Origin: Avena insularis
Taxonomy: Eukaryota; Streptophyta; Magnoliopsida; Poales; Poaceae
Assembly: GCA_023614405.1 (NCBI GenBank)
Contig: CM042693.1
Span: forward strand, 338,193,527-338,257,526
Direction: 5' to 3'
Length of the DNA stretch: 64,000 nt
The notes below the pieces were generated by a model, which was not told the DNA's origin, made no database searches, and saw only the letters and a program-made list of their open reading frames with translations. Each line of letters opens with the position of its first letter. The stretch's first letter is position 1. The position numbers were made by a program, and so were the translations under genes. This document shows positions 21,491-33,629 of this stretch, piece after piece.

Positions 21491-21728
21491 TTCCCTCCAT
21501 CCGCAAATACTTCTAGCCTTGTTATAAATTAAAGTTAGTAGAGTTTAACTAATTTTATTAAAAAGCATAGCAATATTTATAACTCTAAATTGGTATCAAT
21601 AGATATGTTTTAAAATTTAGTTTTATAATATATTAATTTGATGTATTATATGATGCTATATTTATCTATAAAGTTGATCAACTTTGATAAAAAATTGACG
21701 AAGTACATTTATTTGCAGACGGAGGGAG
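21491..21728. mobile_element. Stowaway/mariner-type MITE upstream of the NAD kinase
   Basis: A 238-bp AT-rich element begins TTCCCTCCATCCGCAAATAC and ends with TATTTGCAGACGGAGGGAG as its inverted partner. TA flanks it (21489-21490 and 21729-21730). It lies about 310 bp upstream of the NAD kinase start codon and so could lie in its promoter. Confidence 0.8.
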
Positions 21729-21730
21729 TA

Positions 21731-23420
21731 GGTCATTGATTCACTATATTTTTTCACGTGGCACTAAGTTGACTAGTTTTGTGCTTTAATTTTTTTATAA
21801 AACCCTTAACAAAAAATAGTTATAAATAGACCCTTATCTTCTTTCTAAGGTCAGGCAGGCAACTATTTGTCGCTGTCGTCTGTCAATCCCGTCACCTGAG
21901 ATCCTCATTGTCACCTTGGACGTGAGGATAAGGCCTTCCCTCTCTCCGAGTCGGTATATCCCTTTTTCTCTCGCTTCCATGCTCCACATCATCTCCCCCA
22001 CCGAGCTCCTAAAACCCTAGACATGGTGGCATCATAGCGTCACCGTTGCAGCCTCGCTCGTGACCGTTCGAGCAAACCTCTGTCACTGTCACCTCGCTCC
22101 TCCTTGCCCACTCAGCAAGCCAGGACGACCGGAATCAATCAAATTGAGACCTATGCCTCGGTCATTGTATGTCAATGTCGTTCCCGACCTCACCCATCAT
22201 TGTCGATCGCTACATGATGCTCAGGGTGAACCGTCGGTCCTCAAGGACCTCTCCTCCCTCTCGATTGCATAGTAGAGCGCTCACGTCGTGCACCGATGTC
22301 CTCCTCTGCTCCGCTTGGTCACCATGTCGCATAGGTGACTGTTAAGTATCAACGCCGCCACCAAATGGCTTAAAGCTAAGATCCACTTCAAACAAGCCCA
22401 GTATAGCGGGCAGAGCCGGTTGACCCGGTAAAACCTGACAACCGGTCTCTCGTCTGTGTGGCTGCTGAGGTGGCCCTTGGCCCCACTGTCAGCCTCTATG
22501 TGTAGAACTAGCTTATCTTTTTGTCCATTTTGCAATTTATCTCTTTTGATTTTTATTATTGTAAGATAGTCCCTAGTAGTGGCTGACATTTGAGGTCCAC
22601 CGCTTACCATGTCGGCGAATACATTACTCTATGGTGATCCAGTGACCTAGATGAAACCTAAGGCATATTTAGGTACTATTCAAAAGGTAGGTGATACAAG
22701 TATCAATTTTAGGTGTCAAGTTTAAGTATCGTGGGTGCACTTTACTCGACAATAAATGTTCAACTTTATGAGCCACATTCCCCCTTCTTCTTTCCTTTCC
22801 TCCATCTTAAGCTCTCTAGGGTCGTCTTTTTTCGCCCGGCTTCCCTTTTCTTTCATTGGAGAAGCGTGAACAATGTGTTCATTAATAAATTAATTTGGAG
22901 ATCGAATATAAAAACAATGTATTTACTTACTATATCTTGCATTTGTCGTACTTTTTCCCTAGGTTCTCTTTCCCATTTAACAAATTTTTGGAACTTTGGA
23001 TTAAGAATTGGTGGAATACCAGGACATTAAAGAGATATTATTTTATTCCTTTAGCCTTCATAGTCCTTTTTTCTAGACACATGGTTACATGGTTGACCAT
23101 TTGTTGTTCATTCTAAGGTCAATTCAAACCATAACAAGCACAACAAGGATTTTAACATGCTAAACTAAAAAGGAGTAAGGAGGGGCAGTCAAGTGGCCAC
23201 AATGTACAATAAATGTAGGGGTAGATCTAGGATCTCGATTTTAGCATGCATGTATGGGCCGCGTCATGCTGCTCTAGTGTTCAGTTTGTGCACTCACGAG
23301 CAGAGTCAGATCCTCTTAGCTCATTCTCCTGTCATATCTTGTGGTGGAAGATGAGAAGGGGTAGTGGATCTAGGGAAAGCACCTCTCATGTCGAAGTGTC
23401 AGATCGGCCTAGTGTGTTCA
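21731..23420. other. Intergenic sequence left of the Copia element
   Basis: No gene is supported. Around 21840-22360 the base composition is gene-like, but frames are broken and overlap, so at most this is a decayed fragment. The last five bases (GTTCA, 23416-23420) are the left target duplication of the Copia insertion. Confidence 0.35.
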
Positions 23421-24761
23421 TGTTGGGAATATGCCCTAGAGGCAATCATGTATGATGATATTTCCCATTGTATTCATAAAGTTATTAAGTTGTCCTTGTA
23501 AAAACATCTGATGTGTATCATTGAATATGTGATTCGGTTGTGGAACTATGTATTCATGTTGTTTGTACTAAATGTCCTTGGTCATCGAGGTTGTGCTGCA
23601 CACACAACTTAGATCAATGTGAAAGTCGGCTTGATGACTCGGTTCCACTTGTCATGGGCATGGAGATGCTATTCCGACTTACACAGATTTGGCTAAAGAG
23701 TTTAGCGAGTCGGATTGACCCATATTGAGGTACAATGAACAAGCTGTCATTTGTATATCTTAATCAATGTAATCCTTAGACCTGAGGTTATTGCATAGTC
23801 CTAGTTGAGGATCACCGACTTAGGTTCTATCAAACGCTGATCCGTAACTGGGCAGTTATAAAGGCAGAGTTCGGGTCGATTGAGAATCAAGCTGCGTGAT
23901 GTGAATAACCAAGATGGGATTTTGCCCCTCCACTCGGAGAGATATTCTCTGGGCCCTCTCGTGAGATATGATTCGGAAAGCATGACCATGCACGACTCGG
24001 AGTTAGTCGAGTGAATCACTTATCTCGGATCGATAAGAGAGTCGGACTATTTAAAGGATGACAATTATTCGCCTATAGTCTGACAAGGTATATCGTGAGG
24101 CAAAAGGGACTCGGACGCAAGTCGCATTGGAAAGGCAAGTCGTCATGACTCTTTGGTACTTGGGAGTCGGCACATTCTGCTAGGAGCCGCTACCGACTGA
24201 TCGATTGAGAGTCGGACTCTAATCGTGTCCAAGTAGCCATGAGCCTGTGGGGTCACACACTTAAGAGCGGGAGCAAGTTCAGATTGGATATGAACTAGAA
24301 ATCTGGTTGGGTTGGACCCGAGCCCGATTTGAACTGAGTCAGTGAGTCGGACTCACAAGGACTAATATTATATGGGCTTTAGTGAATGGGCCGCGCGAGC
24401 AGAGCCCACGTTCACTCCCTATATATAGTGGAGCACCGTAACCCAGAAAGGTTAATCATTATTCGATTAGGTCATTCCATGTGTTGAAAACCCTAGCTCC
24501 ATAGTAGTCCTGCCGCCGATACGAACCTAGCAGTTCGCCGCCGGTGCTCCTCCTTGTACATGTGGATACCAGCAGAGGTGTTGTATGATCAGCACCAGGA
24601 CGATTGGATTGCAAAGGACTGCACTGCATCAACTGATGCGCTACATCAGTAATCCACAACTGCACGTCTAGTGGTAAACCCTGTGGCCTTCTACCTCAGC
24701 TAGATCTTGGGATCACCACGTTAGAGGGAAAAGTTTTGTTTTATCTCTACGTGGCCCAACA
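23421..24761 (+). repeat. 5' LTR of the Copia element (1341 bp)
   Basis: Starts TGTTGGGAATATGCC, ends GTGGCCCAACA. A TATA box CTATATATAG at about 24419-24428 lies upstream of the leader. Compared with the 3' LTR it has about 28 bp extra near 23840-23870 (TGATCCGTAACTGGGCAG area) and lacks about 27 bp near the CTCGGAGTTAGTCGAG site. Confidence 0.93.
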
Positions 24762-24762
24762 G

Positions 24763-24774
24763 TGGTATCAGAGT
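24763..24774 (+). other. Primer-binding site (initiator tRNA-Met)
   Basis: TGGTATCAGAGT follows the 5' LTR after one base. It matches the 3' end complement of plant initiator tRNA-Met (TGGTATCAGAGC) apart from the last base, the usual primer of plant Copia elements. Confidence 0.9.
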
Positions 24775-26114
24775 GATAACTTCTGGTTTTAGGCTCGAGA
24801 TCTCGCATATGTGATATGCGGTTGGCTGTAGATGAGATCTATGTGCTATTTTGGTGGTCGATCTATGAGATAGATCGGTTTTGTACGAGGTTGATTGGAT
24901 CAACTGTACTTGGAGAATGGTAGATCTGATTTCCGTGATCATACTGCTGAGGTCGTGGAACGACATACCCCTACCGGTCGGCTTCCGCCATCGGGGTAGA
25001 CTGTTGCACGTAAATCCAGAAGCGATGATCGAAGATCAAAGAGTTTAATCGAATCGGAATAATGGTCGGAATCCATGTCCGAATCGTAGATGAGATGAGA
25101 TTTTTTCGGAAAATCATGGTATTCCATTTCGCCAAATGCCTTCGATCCCCGCCCGCTATCCGGCTAGCGGGACCGCCGGCTTCGCCCTGTCGTAGCGCCT
25201 TAGATGTCATTGCGAGTTTCACAACGCCGGTAGATATTGTATCTATGCATAACTTGTTTTTGCAGGAAGTTTTGAATGGTATGGTTCATGTGCATGTGAT
25301 GTATATGTGTGTAATCCATACGTGATCTGCGAATCACGGTTTTGTTAGCCGGCTGGAGCCTAGGTGCTATCATTTTGTTGTATAACGACCCGCGTCTCGG
25401 ATTCTCCTTGTAATTTACTTTACTAAGCTAGTGTAGTTGTTCGGAGAACCCGGATGGCATGCAAGGCATTGTACATGTCGGCGACATGGAGTAAGACGGC
25501 AAGTGACAAAAGTTGGCACGAGTCGGATTACAGGCTTTGTGGAGATGGAGATTGCCATGAAGAGAGCCATACCATTTCACATTATAATTGCTTTATTTTG
25601 TGTTACCTCTATTAGATAGTTGGTAAAAATTAATCTCTCAAAGAAGGTCTAGTCGGTTTTCCCGCCAGTGTTTGCACCATCACAAGTCGGACATTTTTGG
25701 TAGTGGGCTCATAAAATTGAGGTGCTGCCAATTCTTTCCGACTAGGTGGGTTTGTGACTAGGTGGGTTTGAGTCGTACTCTTACTGCGGAAACACTCGGT
25801 AAGCTAGACGGGTCTATCACAAAGGTTGTGGGGCTCGGGGAAAAGTCGGATGGGAGCCGGGGCATGTGATACCACCCGTCCAACAGGAGTCGTATGAGAT
25901 ACGATTGACAAGGAGTTGTCTACCTAGATCACTTGACGGCTAGCGGTGATGCTAAAGCTCACTAGCCGACTTGCTTATTTAGGATCTTGAATCACTAAGT
26001 AACCATCGGAGGGGTGTTGGTTCTAGTGGGAGCATAAAATATTAAAGTGTTTAATATGCTTGCTCTTTTATGAATACATGTCTTAAGTGTTTTGCATATT
26101 TTCTATTGTAGATC

Positions 26115-27050
26115 ATGGCACCAAGTAGCAGTCACTCTCAGATATCTGGTTTTGCACTGAGAACTATCCTTGAGAAAGATAACCTAAACACACTAATTTT
26201 ACCAACTGATATCGAAATCTGAGAATTTTTCTCAAACAAGAAAAGAAGGACCATGTCCTAGACAACCCACTTCCAGATGAGCCGAATGAGAATGCGACTG
26301 TCGCTGCCACCAATGCCTACCGTCGGGCTAAGGATGAGTCCACGGATATTAGCTGTATTATGCTTGCTCACATGAAACCGGACTTGCAAAAGCAGTTCGA
26401 GCATGTTGAGGCCTACGATATGATTGAAAGCCTCACAAGTATGTTCCAGGCTCAGGCGAAGACTGAGAGGTATCAAGTCTCTCAGGCTTTGCTGAGTTGC
26501 AAGCTTAAGGATGCTGATCCACTGAGTCCACATGTGATCAAAATGGTTGGTTACGTGTAGTCTCTAGAGAGGCTTGGCTACCCCATTAGCGAAGAGTTTG
26601 CTACAGATATAATTCTGAACTCTCTTCCTAGTCCATATGGGCAGTTCATTTCGAACTACCACATGCATGGTATGGATAAGAAGCTCACTGAATTGCATGG
26701 GATGCTCAAGCAGGCAGAGGCGGATCTCAAGAAGGGCGCCAGTCAAGTGTTGATGGTGCAGAATAAGGCTAAGTTCAAGAAGAGTTCTTGGACTAAGAAG
26801 AAGGCTAAGTCGAGGAAAGGTGCTCAGGACCCGGTCCCAAGCGCTTCCTCAGGGACTAAGCCATATCCTTCAGCCGGATCCACTTGCTTCTACTGCAAGG
26901 CGGATGGCCACTGGAAGAGGAACTGCAGCAAGTATTTGGCCGACAAAGCCAAGAGTGGAGGTATGACTTCCGACTCAGGTACACTTGTTTGCAATGTTAT
27001 AGACATATATCTTGCTGATACACCTAATAGTTCTTTGGTATATGATACCT
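26115..27050 (+). pseudogene. Copia gag remnant with zinc knuckle
   Basis: The frame opens at ATG 26115 (MAPSSSHSQISGFALRTIL) and is broken by a stop and frameshift near 26220. It resumes at about 26240 with the retrotransposon gag domain (stretches like LAHMKPDLQKQFE, then the region ILNSLPSPYGQF). A CCHC zinc knuckle CFYCKADGHWKRNC is encoded near 26885-26930, followed by the start of the protease ending VYDT. The product would form the virus-like particle. An in-frame TAG near 26558 also interrupts it. Confidence 0.85.
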
Positions 27051-30000
27051 GATCATTTATTCACATCTGCAACTTGTTGCAGGGACTGGTAAGAACTAGG
27101 AGCGTAGCAAGAGGCGAGGTTGATATTCGAGTCGACAACAAAGCAAGAGTTGTTGTGTTGGAAGTAGGCACGATGCAGCTTAATTTACCTTCCAGGTTCA
27201 TTATGGAACTAAATAATTATTATTATGTTCCAGTGCTTAGTCGAAACATTATTTCTGCTTCATGTTTGATGAGGCAAGGCTATGAGTCGAATATCAAGAA
27301 TAATGGTTGTTCTTTATATTTGAATGATATGTTTCACGGCTTTGCACCCGTACAGGACGGGTTATTTATTTTGAATCTTGATGGTGAGTCGGTTTATAAC
27401 ATAAGTGTTAAAAGGTTGAAACCAAATGATCTGAATATGACTTACTTTTGGCACTGTCGGCTTGGTCATATAAGTTGGAAACGCATGAAGAAGCTCCATG
27501 ATGATGGACTCCTAACTTCGTTCGACTTGGAGTCGTTCGAGACGTGCGAATCTTGCCTACTCGGCAAAATGACCAAGACACCTTTTGCAAAGAGTTGTGA
27601 GAGGGCGTCCGACTTGTTGGGACTAGTACATAGTGATGTATCTAGACCAATGAGCACGACATCCAGGGGTGGTTATGAGTACTTCATTACCTTCACTGAT
27701 GATTTGAGTAGGTATGGATATATCTACTTGATGAAACATAAGTCGGAAGCCTTTGAAAAGTTCAAAGAATTCCAGAATGAAGCACAGAATCAACTCGGCA
27801 AGAAAATAAAGTTTCTTCGGTCGGACCGAGGAGGCGAGTACATGAGCCATGAGTTTGATGACCATCTGAAAAGTTATGAAATAGTTCCTCAACTTACTCC
27901 GCCAGGAACGCTGCAAAGGAACGGTGTTTCGGAAAGGCGGAATCGGACCTTGTTGGACATGGTATGATCAATGATGAGTCGGACAGATCTGCCTTTATCA
28001 TTTTGGGGTTATTGTCTAGAAACAGCGGCGTTCACACTAAACAGAGTACCATCAAAGTCGGTAGAGAAGACACCGCATGAGATGTGGACAGGCAAAAAGC
28101 CGAGTTTGTCTTTTCTTAAGATTTGGGGTTGTGAAGCATTTGTCAAGCGACTTCAGTCGGACAAGCTTACGGCCAAGTCGGATAAGTGTATTTTCGTGGG
28201 GTATCCGAGGAAAACCTTGGGTTACTACTTCTACAACCGAGAAGAGGGCAAAGTATTTGTCGCTCGGAACGGTGTCTTCCTTGAGAAAGAGTTTCTCAGT
28301 CGGGGAGTAAGTGGGAGCACGGTGCAGCTCGAAGAAATTTGAGAGGAACCGGCTAGTAGAGAGTCAACAAAAACCTTGGAGGTTGAGCCGGTCGTGGTAG
28401 CTGAGCCGGCAGAAGCACCTGTACTATAAAGATCGGTGAGATTACAAAGTGTTCGTGATGTGTTACTGTTAGACAGTGATGAGCCGGCAAATTATTTGGA
28501 AGCGATGGTGGGATCTGATTCCGAGTCATGGCTTGGAGCCATGAGATCCGAGTTAAAGTCCATGGATGAAAATCAAGTTTGGAACTTGGTTGATCTGCCA
28601 GACGCTGCAAGACCCGTCGAGTGCAAATGGGTCTTTAAGAAGAAAACTGATATGGATGGAAATGTTTCCGTCTATAAAGCACGTCTTGTCGCAAAGGGGT
28701 TCCGACAAGTTCAAGGAGTCGATTACGACGAGACTTTCTCGCCCGTAGCGATGCTTAAATCGGTTCAGATCATGTTAGCTATAGCAGCCTATTTCGACTA
28801 TGAGATATGGCAAATGAATGTCAAAACGGCTTTCCTTAATGGAAATTTAACCGAGGACGTGTATATGATACAGCCCGAGGGTTTTGTTGATCCTGCGAAT
28901 GCTGGCAAGGTATGTAAACTTCAGAAATCCATTTATGGGTTGAAGCAAGCATCTCGGAATTGGAATATTCGCTTTGATGAGGTAGTCAAATTGTTTGGCT
29001 TCATCAAGAGTGATCATGATTCTTGTTTACACAAGAAGTTTAGTGGGAGCAAAGTAAACTTTCTAATCTTCTATGTGGATGACATATTACTGATTGGAAA
29101 TGATGTCCAGATGTTTCAAGAACCAAGGAATCATTGGAAAGGAGTTTCTCAATGAAAGACTTGGGCGAGGCAACATACATCCTCGGAATCCGGATCTATA
29201 GAGATAGATCAAGGAGGCTCATTGGATTGAGTCAGAGTACTTATTTGGACAAAGTGTTGAAGAAGTTCAACAAGGAATCGTCTAAGAAGGGGTTCTTACC
29301 GATGTCCCATGGTTTAAAACTTAGCAAGACTTAGTGTCCTTCGACAACTGATGAGCAAAGTCGGATGAGTGCGATTCCGTATGCTTGTATAGTCAGATCC
29401 ATCATGTATGCCATGATTTGTACTAGGCCGGATATTTCCTATGCTCTAAGTGTTGTGAGCAGATACCAGGCTGATCCTGGAGAAATCCACTGGACAACGG
29501 CTAAAGAATACTAAAGTACTTGAGAAGGACTAAGGATATGTTCTTAGTTTATGGTGGTGAAGATGAACTCAGTGTAAAGGGTTACACAGATGCGAGCTAT
29601 CTTACCGATTCTGATGATTCTCATTCGCAATCCGGTTACGTGTTTATTATAAACGGAGGTGCTGTGAGCTGGAAGAGTTCCAAGCAAGAGACCGTGTCTG
29701 CATCTACAACAGAGGCTGAGTATATTGCCGCCTCGGAGGCAGCAAAGGAAGCTGTTTGGATGAGGAATTTCCTCATGGATCTTGGTGTGGTTCAGGGCTC
29801 GTCCAATCCGTTAGACGTGTATTGTGACAACAATGGTGCTATTGCACAAGCCAAGGAACCTAGACAACACCAGAAGAACAAGCACATACTCATGCGGTAC
29901 CACCTGATTCGCCAGTTCGTGGATCAGGGTGATATCAAGTTATGCAAGGTACACACGGATGCAAATATTGCGGATCCGTTGACAAAGCCGTTACCACAAC

Positions 30001-30053
30001 CGAAGCATGAGGTGCACCTGAGAGCCATGGGCATTAGATGCCTAGACATGTGA
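27051..30053 (+). pseudogene. Copia pol remnant: protease, integrase, reverse transcriptase, RNase H
   Basis: Right after VYDT a TGA stands where the glycine of the protease active site (D-T/S-G) belongs. The frame 27074-27967 then has the GAG-pre-integrase segment (HCRLGHISWKRM, CESCLLGKMTKTPF) and the integrase core (DDLSRYGYIYL, SDRGGEY). Stops follow at 27965-27967 and 28340-28342. Reverse transcriptase is at 28436-29155 (WVFKKK, KARLVAKG, FYVDDILL with the YVDD catalytic box) with a frameshift near 29140. RNase H lies at 29520-30053 (VKGYTDASY, STTEAEYIAASEA, LHRKNKHI-like QKNKHILMRYH), ending TAA/TGA-closed at 30053. At least five lesions. Confidence 0.9.
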
Positions 30054-30071
30054 TGTCGGAAGATTGACTCT

Positions 30072-30087
30072 AGTGCAAGTGGGAGAC
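30072..30087 (+). other. Polypurine tract of the Copia element
   Basis: AGTGCAAGTGGGAGAC immediately precedes the 3' LTR; it primes plus-strand DNA synthesis in this class of elements. Confidence 0.85.
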
Positions 30088-31420
30088 TGTTGGGAATATG
30101 CCCTAGAGGCAATCATGTATGATGATATTTCCCACTGTATTCATAAAGTTATTAAGTTGTCCTTGTAAAAACATCTGATGTGTATCATTGAATATGTGAT
30201 TCAGTTGTGGAACTATGCATTCATGTTGTTTGTACTAAATGTCCTTGGTCATCGAGGTTGTGCTGGACACACAACTTAGATCAATGTGAAAGTCGGCTTG
30301 ATGACTCGGTTCCACTTGTCATGGGCATGGAGATGCTATTCCGACTTACACAGATTTGTCTAAAGAGTTTAGCGAGTCGGATTGACCCATATTGAGGTAC
30401 AATGAACAAGCTGTCATTTGTATATCTCAATCAATGTAATCCTTAGACCTGAGGTTATTGCATAGTCCTAGTTGAGGATCACCGACTTAGGTTCTGTCAA
30501 ACGCAGAGTTCAGGTCGACTGAGAATCAAGCTGCGTGATGTGAATAACCAAGATGGGATTTTGCGCCTCCACTTGGAGAGATATTCTCTGGGCCCTCTCG
30601 TGAGATATGATTCGGAAAGCATGGCCATGCACGACTCGGTTAAGTGTTAACCGAGGCGATCGACTAAGAGTTAGTCGAGTGAATCACTTATCTCGGATCG
30701 AGAAGAGAGTCAGACTATTTAAAGGATGACAATTATTCGCCTATAGTCTGACAAGGTATATCGTGAGGCAAAAGGGACTCGGACGCAAGTCGCATTGGAA
30801 AGGCAAGTCGTCATGAATCTTTGGTACTTGGGAGTCGGCACATTCTGCTAGGAGCCGCTACCGACTGATCGATTGAGAGTCGGACTCTAATCGTGTCCAA
30901 GTAGCCATGAGCCTGCGGAGTCACACACTTAAGAGCGGGAGCAAGTTCAGATTGGATATGAACTGGAAATCTGGTTGGGTTGGACCCGAGCCCGATTTGG
31001 ACTGAGTCAGTGAGTCGGACTCATAGGGACTAATATTATATGGGCTTTAGTGAATGGGCCGCGCGAGCAGAGCCCACGTTCACTCCATATATATAGTGGA
31101 GCACCGTAACCCAGAAAGGTTGATCGTTGTTCGGTTAGGTCATTCCATGTGTTGGAAACCCTAGCTCTAGCAGTCCTGCCGCCCGTCTGAACCTAGCGAT
31201 TCGCCGATGATCCTCCTTATGCGTGTGGATACCAGCAGAGGTGTTGTACGATCGGCACCGGGGCGATTGGATCGCAAAAGGATCCTGCATCAATCGACGC
31301 TACATCGTAATTACAATGCTGGCGTCTAGTGGTAAACCTCGTGGCCTTCTATCTCAGCTAGATCTTGGGATCACCACGTTAGAGGGAAAAAGTTTTGTTT
31401 TATCTCTACGTGGCCCAACA
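30088..31420 (+). repeat. 3' LTR of the Copia element (1333 bp)
   Basis: Begins TGTTGGGAATATGCC and ends TGGCCCAACA, followed by the target duplication GTTCA. Carries its own indels relative to the 5' copy, including an extra GTTAAGTGTTAACCGAGG-like segment near 30640-30670. Confidence 0.93.
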
Positions 31421-31425
31421 GTTCA

Positions 31426-31749
31426 ACCCTTCTCTCCTCTCAAGTCATCTCAGGGATGAATGGAGAAAGATGAGTGGATACATTTTGGGGAACGCTACTT
31501 AAAATAAAAAATCGTGCATAACCAACAACATATGCGAGCAGAGAGGCAGCGGATCTTACCCTCATATATCGAACTAGCAGATTGTTTGTCAATGATAAGG
31601 TTGATGAAGACGTGAGTAGATCCCCATAACTAGACTTGTCTAGTCGCGAGGATGTGTATTAACCCTTGAACCGCTTTACGATTGCCGATTCCCGTAGCTA
31701 GTGGACACCACACAAAAAATTAACCCTATCAAATTGCCCCCAACATAAA
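31426..31749. other. Short non-coding stretch between Copia and the NAC-like relic
   Basis: I see no coding frame on either strand. If the NAC-like relic on the - strand extends here this would be its 3' side, but nothing readable remains. Confidence 0.35.
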
Positions 31750-32014
31750 TTAACGAGAGATTGTCACATCGCTTCACTCAGGTTCATGTAGTGTTCGTCG
31801 ATCCAGGAGGAGTCCACGAGAACATTGTCTGGACCCTTTGGGATGCCCTCATTCACGAGAAGGAGATCTTGTTGCTGAATAGACTTTGTGTTACCCTGCC
31901 CCTCATCAGGCATGACATACATCTCGTGTATGTTCATGTTGTGAACATCATCGGACGACGTGGCATAGCCTTGGTACTCATCGAAAACACCTGGCTATGG
32001 TGGAGATGGTGGTC
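31750..32014 (-). pseudogene. NAC-like gene relic, 3' part, cut by the Gypsy insertion
   Basis: On the - strand from 32014 down, after one TAG, a frame runs about 75 codons with coding-like composition (PGVFDEYQGYATSSDDVHN ... WIDEHYMNLSE). It ends at the Gypsy insertion site. When the Gypsy and one copy of TGGTC are disregarded, it continues the frame of the relic at 50978-51475 (…LEQMNDIKEARP then PPSPP). The acidic, low-complexity character suits the variable C-terminal region of a transcription factor. The assignment rests on the upstream part. Confidence 0.4.
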
Positions 32015-33512
32015 TAATACGTCCAATTTGCATCACCATTCTTTATCATAATTTGCCTCTATTCATTGATATATGTCTTATTATGAGGTGTTACTTATGT
32101 CGTTTCCTCTATTTTTGCATGTTGGATGATTCTTGGAGGATGAGCTGCCGGAGTCAGGATTCTGATGGAAAAAGGGGTGTTTTGATGTAATTTCGCGAAG
32201 ATCAGAAAAATACCAGAAAAATATTGGAAAATTATATTTTCCCATAAGATGAAGGAAGCTAGAAGGGGAGGCGTAGCTGGGCCACAGGGGCCCACACCCC
32301 CTAGGCGCGGGGCCTCCCTAGGCCGCGCCTAGGGCAGGTGTGGCCCACCTGGCCGGCCTCCGACTCCGCCCTCTCGCCTATAACTTCCTCTCAAAACCCT
32401 AATACCAGGGAAGGGACCACAGAAAGATTTCACGCTCTCAAGCGAAAACACCGAGAGAGAAGAGCTCTCGTGAGATGATTCTCGCTGGGAAATTCCTTCC
32501 CGGAAAGGGGAGATCATCGCCATCAACACCATTGTTAAGCTAGACTTCATCGGGGTCATCATCATCATCCACACCATCATCTCCACCAGCACCATCATCA
32601 CCACTCCATCCCGTTGTAACAATTGTGTTGAATACTTGCATAGTTCTTAGGGAAACTTTCCAGGTGTTGATTACTATTGTAGTTGATGCTTATGAGTGGA
32701 ACCATTGGATTATTGTTTATGTTCAGATTGTTATCCATTACCATATCATCTTTGATGTTGATCCATATGATGTCTCGTGAGTAGTTCGTTTAGTTCTTGA
32801 GGACATGGGAGAAGTCATGTTGTTAGTAGTGGATTTGTGTTGAGTTATTATTCAATGGTTTAGTATTTAAGTTGTGGTGTTATTCTTCTAGTGGTGTCAT
32901 GTGAACGTCGACTACATGATACTTCACCATTTATGGGCCTAGGGGGATGCATTGTGTATTTGTCTACTAATTGTGGGGTTGCCGGAGTGATAGAAATCTG
33001 AAACTCCGTTAGGATACCTTTGCACAAGGGAGTGTTGGATCTCAGAGTTTAAGGCTGTGGTTAGGTTTATATCTTAATTACTTTCCTGTATTTATGGATG
33101 CTTGCAGGTGGTTTAATCACAAGTATGTATTAGTCCAAGTAAGGTCGGTACATTAGCACAGGTTCACCCAAACAACACTTACAACACCAAAGAAGAGTAC
33201 TCAGCTATTTGAAGCGAAAGCACTTGACAGAATTCCCATGTGTCCTCGAGAACGTTTGGTCCTTATAAGTATTTCCACCGGCTTGTCCTTTGCTAAGAAA
33301 GGATTGGGCCACTTTCTGTAGTTGTTCGTTGTCTTTATTACTTGCACTTTATTTTGTTGCTTTATCAGGAAACCTCTAAAAATCCATTTGCTAAGTATTT
33401 ACAGAGATTTCCTGCTCAATACCACTAGTCAACACCTTATGCTCCTTGTTGGGATCGATACTCCTATTTATCGGAAGTACTATGATACACCACCTATACT
33501 TGTGGGTTATCA
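32015..33512 (+). repeat. 5' LTR of the outer Gypsy (1498 bp)
   Basis: Starts TAATACGTCCAATTTGCATC and ends TGTGGGTTATCA. It contains a hairpin-forming CTAGGCGCGG...CCGCGCCTAG (32301-32332), a TATA-like CCTATAACTT near 32378, and a stretch of CATCATCACC repeats. Confidence 0.92.
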
Positions 33513-33523
33513 AGACTATTTTC

Positions 33524-33541
33524 TAGCGCCGTTGCCGGGGA
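33524..33541 (+). other. Primer-binding site (tRNA-Asp type)
   Basis: TAGCGCCGTTGCCGGGGA differs by one base from TGGCGCCGTTGCCGGGGA, the tRNA-Asp-complementary primer site common to Athila-like plant Gypsy elements. It sits 11 bases inside the 5' LTR end. Confidence 0.85.
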
Positions 33542-33629
33542 GTGAAGCGCTATTGAAGAGTGGAGCTGGTAAAGGAAACTTCTACTGTGAGTATTGTTTT
33601 ATGTTTCTATTTGTTACTTTGCTTACAAT

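Larger units (their letters stand above)
23421..31420 (+). mobile_element. Complete-structure Copia LTR retrotransposon with degenerate coding region
   Basis: The element has both LTRs (TGTTGGGAATATGCC... to ...GTGGCCCAACA), a primer-binding site complementary to initiator tRNA-Met, gag, then protease, integrase, reverse transcriptase and RNase H in the Copia order, and a polypurine tract. GTTCA flanks it at 23416-23420 and 31421-31425. Total length is 8.0 kb. Stops and frameshifts throughout pol mean it is not autonomous now. The LTRs differ by indels as well as substitutions (see LTR entries), so the insertion is not recent. It belongs with the Triticeae Copia families whose LTR starts TGTTGGGAATATGCCCTAGAGG; I do not assign a family name. 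Confidence 0.93.

Noticed and set aside
23540..23728. Open frame MELCIHVVCTKCPWSSRLCC and its copy at 30207-30395
   Set aside because: It occurs twice because it lies in the two Copia LTRs; LTRs do not normally encode proteins.
32329..32622. Methionine-rich - strand open frame MLQRDGVVMMVLVEMMVWMM
   Set aside because: It is the reverse of a CATCATCACC repeat in the Gypsy LTR leader and recurs in the 3' LTR.
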